Assembly (NCBI GenBank): GCA_024343425.1
Contig: BRLC01000008.1
Coordinates: forward strand, 54,392-118,391
Source of the DNA: Rhizobiaceae bacterium MnEN-MB40S
GTDB lineage: Bacteria > Pseudomonadota > Alphaproteobacteria > Rhizobiales > Rhizobiaceae
DNA: 64,000 nt
Direction of reading: 5' to 3'
Shown: positions 61,561-64,000 of the stretch, one piece after another
Layout of the letters: each line of letters opens with the position of its first letter
How positions within the stretch are numbered: the stretch's first letter is position 1
Notes under the pieces: model-generated
The model's database searches: none
Seen by the model: only the letters and a program-made list of their open reading frames with translations
What the model was told of the DNA's origin: nothing
Program-made: the position numbers and the translations under genes

Positions 61561-61773
61561 TTAGGAAATTTGGCTTTGTTTCGACATTCCAGCGAAATTT
61601 GGCTTTGTTTCGCCAAAGTCGGAATTTTGGAGTTCACACCAGCGTCGAAACAGTTTACGCGCCCGCGATTCCGCCTGGCGTCTGTAACGGGCGGCCGGTC
61701 CGACTTCCTTCTTCCTTATCATCTCCAATGCTCTCTCGGCATCTTCCTGCAACTCCGGCTCTGTCAGGGGGGG
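61561..61773 (-). pseudogene. Displaced C-terminal reading frame of paralogue B
   Basis: In a different frame from the N-terminal part, this segment encodes a protein-like stretch (TEPELQEDAERALEMIRKKE, then RYRRQAESRARKLFRRWCE). It aligns with RYRNEARARRKKAFAAW of paralogue A. It then runs into repeat-encoded FGETKPNF and SKQSQIS and stops at 61561-61563. It joins the upstream frame only if one base of the 7-G run at 61767-61773 is gained or lost. Confidence 0.6.
61565..61612. repeat. Exact 19-base tandem repeat in the tail of paralogue B
   Basis: GAAATTTGGCTTTGTTTCG occurs at 61565-61583 and 61594-61612 (29-base period). The reverse complement, CGAAACAAAGCCAAATTTC, matches the degenerate units in paralogue A. 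In the three minus-strand frames it reads ETKPN, RNKAKF and KQSQI. Confidence 0.8.
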
Positions 61774-62128
61774 CTGTATTCCCATAACCCAACGTTGATT
61801 TTCCATTTTCCACCCATTCCGAAATCTGCATGAGTTTTTTCGTGACAGCGGCCTCATTTTCACGCGTCCGCTCTACCTGGGCTCGGGCTACCGCATATAG
61901 CATTGCTGCACGTTGTCGGGCGCCAAAGTCCTTCGGATCCGGTTCCGCGTGCGGATCATCCATGATGATGCGAAACCACTTCAGAACCAGTTCATGTGAC
62001 GGCGGGGCATTCAGCATGTGCTTGGCTGCATTTCCCGAAACGCGTTTTTTGCCGGCCGCTGACTTGGGCCCGGTGCTCTTTCTGGCGTTGCGTCTGTTGG
62101 CTTCGATTTTCTTGCGCGATACCTTCAT
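61655..62128 (-). CDS. NAxKSTGPKS-motif protein of unknown function (paralogue B), frameshifted
   Basis: A 157-codon frame whose N-terminal ~125 residues are genuine. NARKSTGPKSAAGK lies at 14-27, then SGNAAKHML, WFRIIMDDPHAEPDPKDFGA and YAVARAQVERTRENEA, all alignable with the gene at 44991-45830. After residue ~120 the sequence turns into Gly/Thr/Arg-rich shadow, while the homologous C-terminus continues in another frame past a 7-base G run (61767-61773). The ATG shares one base with the stop of the upstream 582-residue gene (TGATG), so translation is coupled. Function unknown. Confidence 0.6.
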   Translation of the reverse strand: MKVSRKKIEANRRNARKSTGPKSAAGKKRVSGNAAKHMLNAPPSHELVLKWFRIIMDDPHAEPDPKDFGARQRAAMLYAVARAQVERTRENEAAVTKKLMQISEWVENGKSTLGYGNTAPPDRAGVAGRCRESIGDDKEEGSRTGRPLQTPGGIAGA

Positions 62129-63876
62129 CAGCCATCCATCCCATCGGTATGTGGCGTCCCCCAACTTTCAAAATCCTTGCGAAGGCTTGTTATCCGCGAG
62201 TGCCGGTCGGTCACTGCTTCCTCCATTTCCTCGATCAGTGGAGCTGCATTGGCTGTTGCGTGGGCGATAATATCAGCTTTATTTAATCCACCTTTCTCCA
62301 GATCAAGGCGCACCATATCCATCGCGAATTGTGACTTTTTCTTTCCCTGCAATGCAAGAGCCATGAGCCGATCCAATGGTATCGCTTTTCGAGCGTTGCT
62401 ACCGTGAGCACCCTGCGAAGTGAAAACACTGACTGCGGACTTCCTGAACTCGACATCCTGAACCTGCCGAATGCGGGTCTGCAGCCGCCGTTTATCCCAT
62501 TCAAGCCACATCATGTCATCGACGAAAATGACACCTGTCGGCGTTACAGGATTCCATTCCTCCATCATTGCCTTCCGCAAGCTTTCATAGACCGACGGAT
62601 CTTCCTCCGGAAACATGACCGGCGTTGGAAGCAACTCCAGCATTTTGTTCCAGTAAAACCATGGAGGCGAAAGGCGCTTCGATTCGCCAGGACAAAGTTC
62701 GAGGTCCTTCAGGCATAGCCTTCGTCTTAATTCAATTCCGGCAATCTGGGATTCGTAAATCAGGACATTCGATGCAGCGCGGTTCATCGCTTCGACCATC
62801 AAATCGTCCGTTGTCAGTTCGAATTTCTCGAACTCCTCAACGAGTTTATCGTGGCCTTCGAAATCACTGCTGCTTAGCTTGCCGGCTTTGATACGGCTTT
62901 CAAAACTGGGCGTGATGTCGCTATATAGATTTCCTCCGGTCTGGAAAGCGCGCGCCTTTGCGATTTTGAGTTCGTGCAGAACAAGTGAATCGCGTTCACG
63001 CCGATAGCGCCTTTTCGACAATTCCATGCTCAAAATATCATGGACCAACACCTGCCTGCTCGAGGAGTCCGAACCATGTTCTTCGTTTAGAAGCGCCCGC
63101 AGCCTTTCGTAGGTTTCAAGATTTTCCTCGGGCAGAATGTCCGGCGGCGGAAGCAGGCTCTCGGCCCCGGGCTTCCGATCCCCTGGTTGTTCGCTTTTCC
63201 CTTGCCAGGAGCCCTGTGAAGGACCAGCTTCGCTGGAGGTCTCAAGATCTGGCTTTTCGCTGCTGGACCATCCCCCTTCTGAGTCAGAGCTTTCGCCAGA
63301 CACATCGACATCCCTGTCTCCGGCGCCTTCGGTCGGGTTAACCGGCACAGGTGTCTCCGTTTGGTCTGGCGAGCCCGTCGTCCGGCCAGATGTGTTTGGC
63401 TGCTTCACCGGACCTGTCTTCCAGCCGCCATCTGCTTCAACCGTTTCCGACATGGCTTTTCGATTGACCTCTTCGGCAGCATTGCCGGACGACGAAACCG
63501 ACTCAGTATTTGGAATAGAATCGAATGCTGACGAAGGATGAAACAGATCAGAGTCATTGGACGCCTCTGGACCTGGTTGCCCACTGATAGTCCATTCCCC
63601 TTCCCCACCGGAACTGGCTTTGCTTGCGTCGACTTCCTTGCCTGTGGCGTTTTGTAAAAGGCCAACCGTCGGAGAGGGCTCTATCTGCTGTTCAGAGTTG
63701 GTATTCCACCCGTTCCCACTAATCGTGCTTTCAGAATTAACGGTGACGCTATCCTCTGCCTTTACAGAGTTTTGACTGCCTGAGCCGTCATTAATACCTA
63801 TATTGAAATTATCATCGGAAGTATCGGTTGCCTGTGACGAGCGCATTGTTTCCAGTGCACTAGGTGACCGACTCAT
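62128..63876 (-). CDS. Uncharacterised protein with W-centred low-complexity repeats and a duplicated module
   Basis: Up to 582 residues. Residues 1-245 are disordered, rich in Ser, Gly, Glu and Pro, with five glycine-flanked tryptophans (W57, W95, W152, W203, W224) in imperfect repeats such as GGWKTG and GGWSSS. Residues ~248-310 and ~422-485 are two copies of one helical module: PEE-N/D-x3-YE-x-LR, then VHD/VDD, x6-E, x2-KRR. Between them, ASNVLIYESQIAGIELRRRL resembles the conserved helix that follows this module in related proteins. The ATG at 63876 overlaps the transposase end; ATG 63846 is an alternative. GC content appears lower than in neighbouring regions. No known function. Confidence 0.65.
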   Translation of the reverse strand: MSRSPSALETMRSSQATDTSDDNFNIGINDGSGSQNSVKAEDSVTVNSESTISGNGWNTNSEQQIEPSPTVGLLQNATGKEVDASKASSGGEGEWTISGQPGPEASNDSDLFHPSSAFDSIPNTESVSSSGNAAEEVNRKAMSETVEADGGWKTGPVKQPNTSGRTTGSPDQTETPVPVNPTEGAGDRDVDVSGESSDSEGGWSSSEKPDLETSSEAGPSQGSWQGKSEQPGDRKPGAESLLPPPDILPEENLETYERLRALLNEEHGSDSSSRQVLVHDILSMELSKRRYRRERDSLVLHELKIAKARAFQTGGNLYSDITPSFESRIKAGKLSSSDFEGHDKLVEEFEKFELTTDDLMVEAMNRAASNVLIYESQIAGIELRRRLCLKDLELCPGESKRLSPPWFYWNKMLELLPTPVMFPEEDPSVYESLRKAMMEEWNPVTPTGVIFVDDMMWLEWDKRRLQTRIRQVQDVEFRKSAVSVFTSQGAHGSNARKAIPLDRLMALALQGKKKSQFAMDMVRLDLEKGGLNKADIIAHATANAAPLIEEMEEAVTDRHSRITSLRKDFESWGTPHTDGMDG

Positions 63877-64000
63877 AAGTTCTCAACCAGATGCGAATTG
63901 AAGCGAGTTGGACTGACGCAAGAAAATTATCGTCCCGCTTGTCGTATCGTGTGGCAACGGCCCTGAAGTGTTTGAGTTTGTTGAAGAACCGCTCGACGGC
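63860..64000 (-). mobile_element. 3' end of an IS5-type transposase (partial)
   Basis: The last 46 codons of a DDE transposase, continuing beyond the right window edge. The frame reads AVERFFNKLKHFRAVATRYD, then KRDDNFLASVQLASIRIWLR, the classic C-terminal motif of IS5-family transposases (ERFFNKLK with the final E of the DDE triad, TRYDK). The stop is at 63860-63862. The right end of the insertion sequence must lie close to the start of the 582-residue gene, but its inverted repeat cannot be defined without the other end. Confidence 0.85.

Overview
The window is high-GC bacterial DNA with the gene content of an alphaproteobacterium, most likely a member of the Hyphomicrobiales (Rhizobiales). 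This rests on a mannosylfructose synthase/phosphatase pair of the Agrobacterium type, TakP-like TRAP and NMT1-type ABC uptake systems, a RutR-type regulator with its palindromic operator, a host-attachment-family protein and a short palindromic repeat typical of alphaproteobacteria. No rRNA, tRNA or CRISPR array was seen. The species cannot be named from the sequence alone.

Layout. 1-2.0 kb: end of a peptide/nickel-type ABC importer (ATPase cut by the window edge, solute-binding protein). 2.1-4.7 kb: a nucleotide-pyrophosphatase-like phosphodiesterase and a TIM-barrel sugar isomerase/epimerase. 5.0-8.6 kb: a three-gene operon, GH32/43-like beta-propeller hydrolase, HAD-IIB phosphatase and GT4 synthase, read as mannosylfructose metabolism. 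8.7-10.0 kb: purU and a small stress membrane protein. 10.4-14.7 kb: a MacAB-like efflux operon (ATPase, FtsX-type permease, HlyD adaptor). 14.9-24.8 kb: mixed housekeeping and stress genes: a cNMP-domain/HlyD fusion, a tandem UspA protein, an M50-CBS protease, a host-attachment protein, a DksA-like zinc finger, an OmpR-type two-component system facing two small secreted cysteine-rich proteins, a phosphopantetheinyl transferase and a PPP-type phosphatase.

25-42 kb is a catabolic island. A TRAP transporter with unusually extended membrane subunits, a flavoprotein, a RutR-like regulator, an NMT1-type ABC importer, two amidohydrolases, a cytochrome c/streptogramin-lyase-like protein and a secreted Ntn-type amide hydrolase lie together. 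Two near-perfect RutR-type palindromes (31081-31096 and 33247-33266) flank the flavoprotein-regulator pair, so the importers probably form one nitrogen- or pyrimidine-related regulon.

42.9-48.1 kb: a GGDEF/EAL protein with a damaged 5' end, an uncharacterised NAxKSTGPRT-motif protein, an SLC13 permease and a small membrane protein. 48.3-55.5 kb: a six-gene surface-glycan operon built around an NeuB-like synthase, with three nucleotidyltransferase-like modules, a sulfotransferase, a dehydrogenase and a DUF4910-like peptidase. 55.5-58.8 kb: the zinc regulon znuC-znuB-zur facing znuA. 58.9-61.4 kb: a DUF3772/MscS channel.

The right edge (61.5-64.0 kb) looks lower in GC and accessory. A transposase 3' end abuts a two-gene module of unknown function: a 582-residue protein with tryptophan-centred low-complexity repeats and a duplicated folded module, overlapping (TGATG) a second NAxKSTGPKS-motif gene. 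That second gene is frameshifted in a 7-base homopolymer and ends in short tandem DNA repeats, which also occur in its paralogue at 45 kb. This module is the best candidate for something undescribed.
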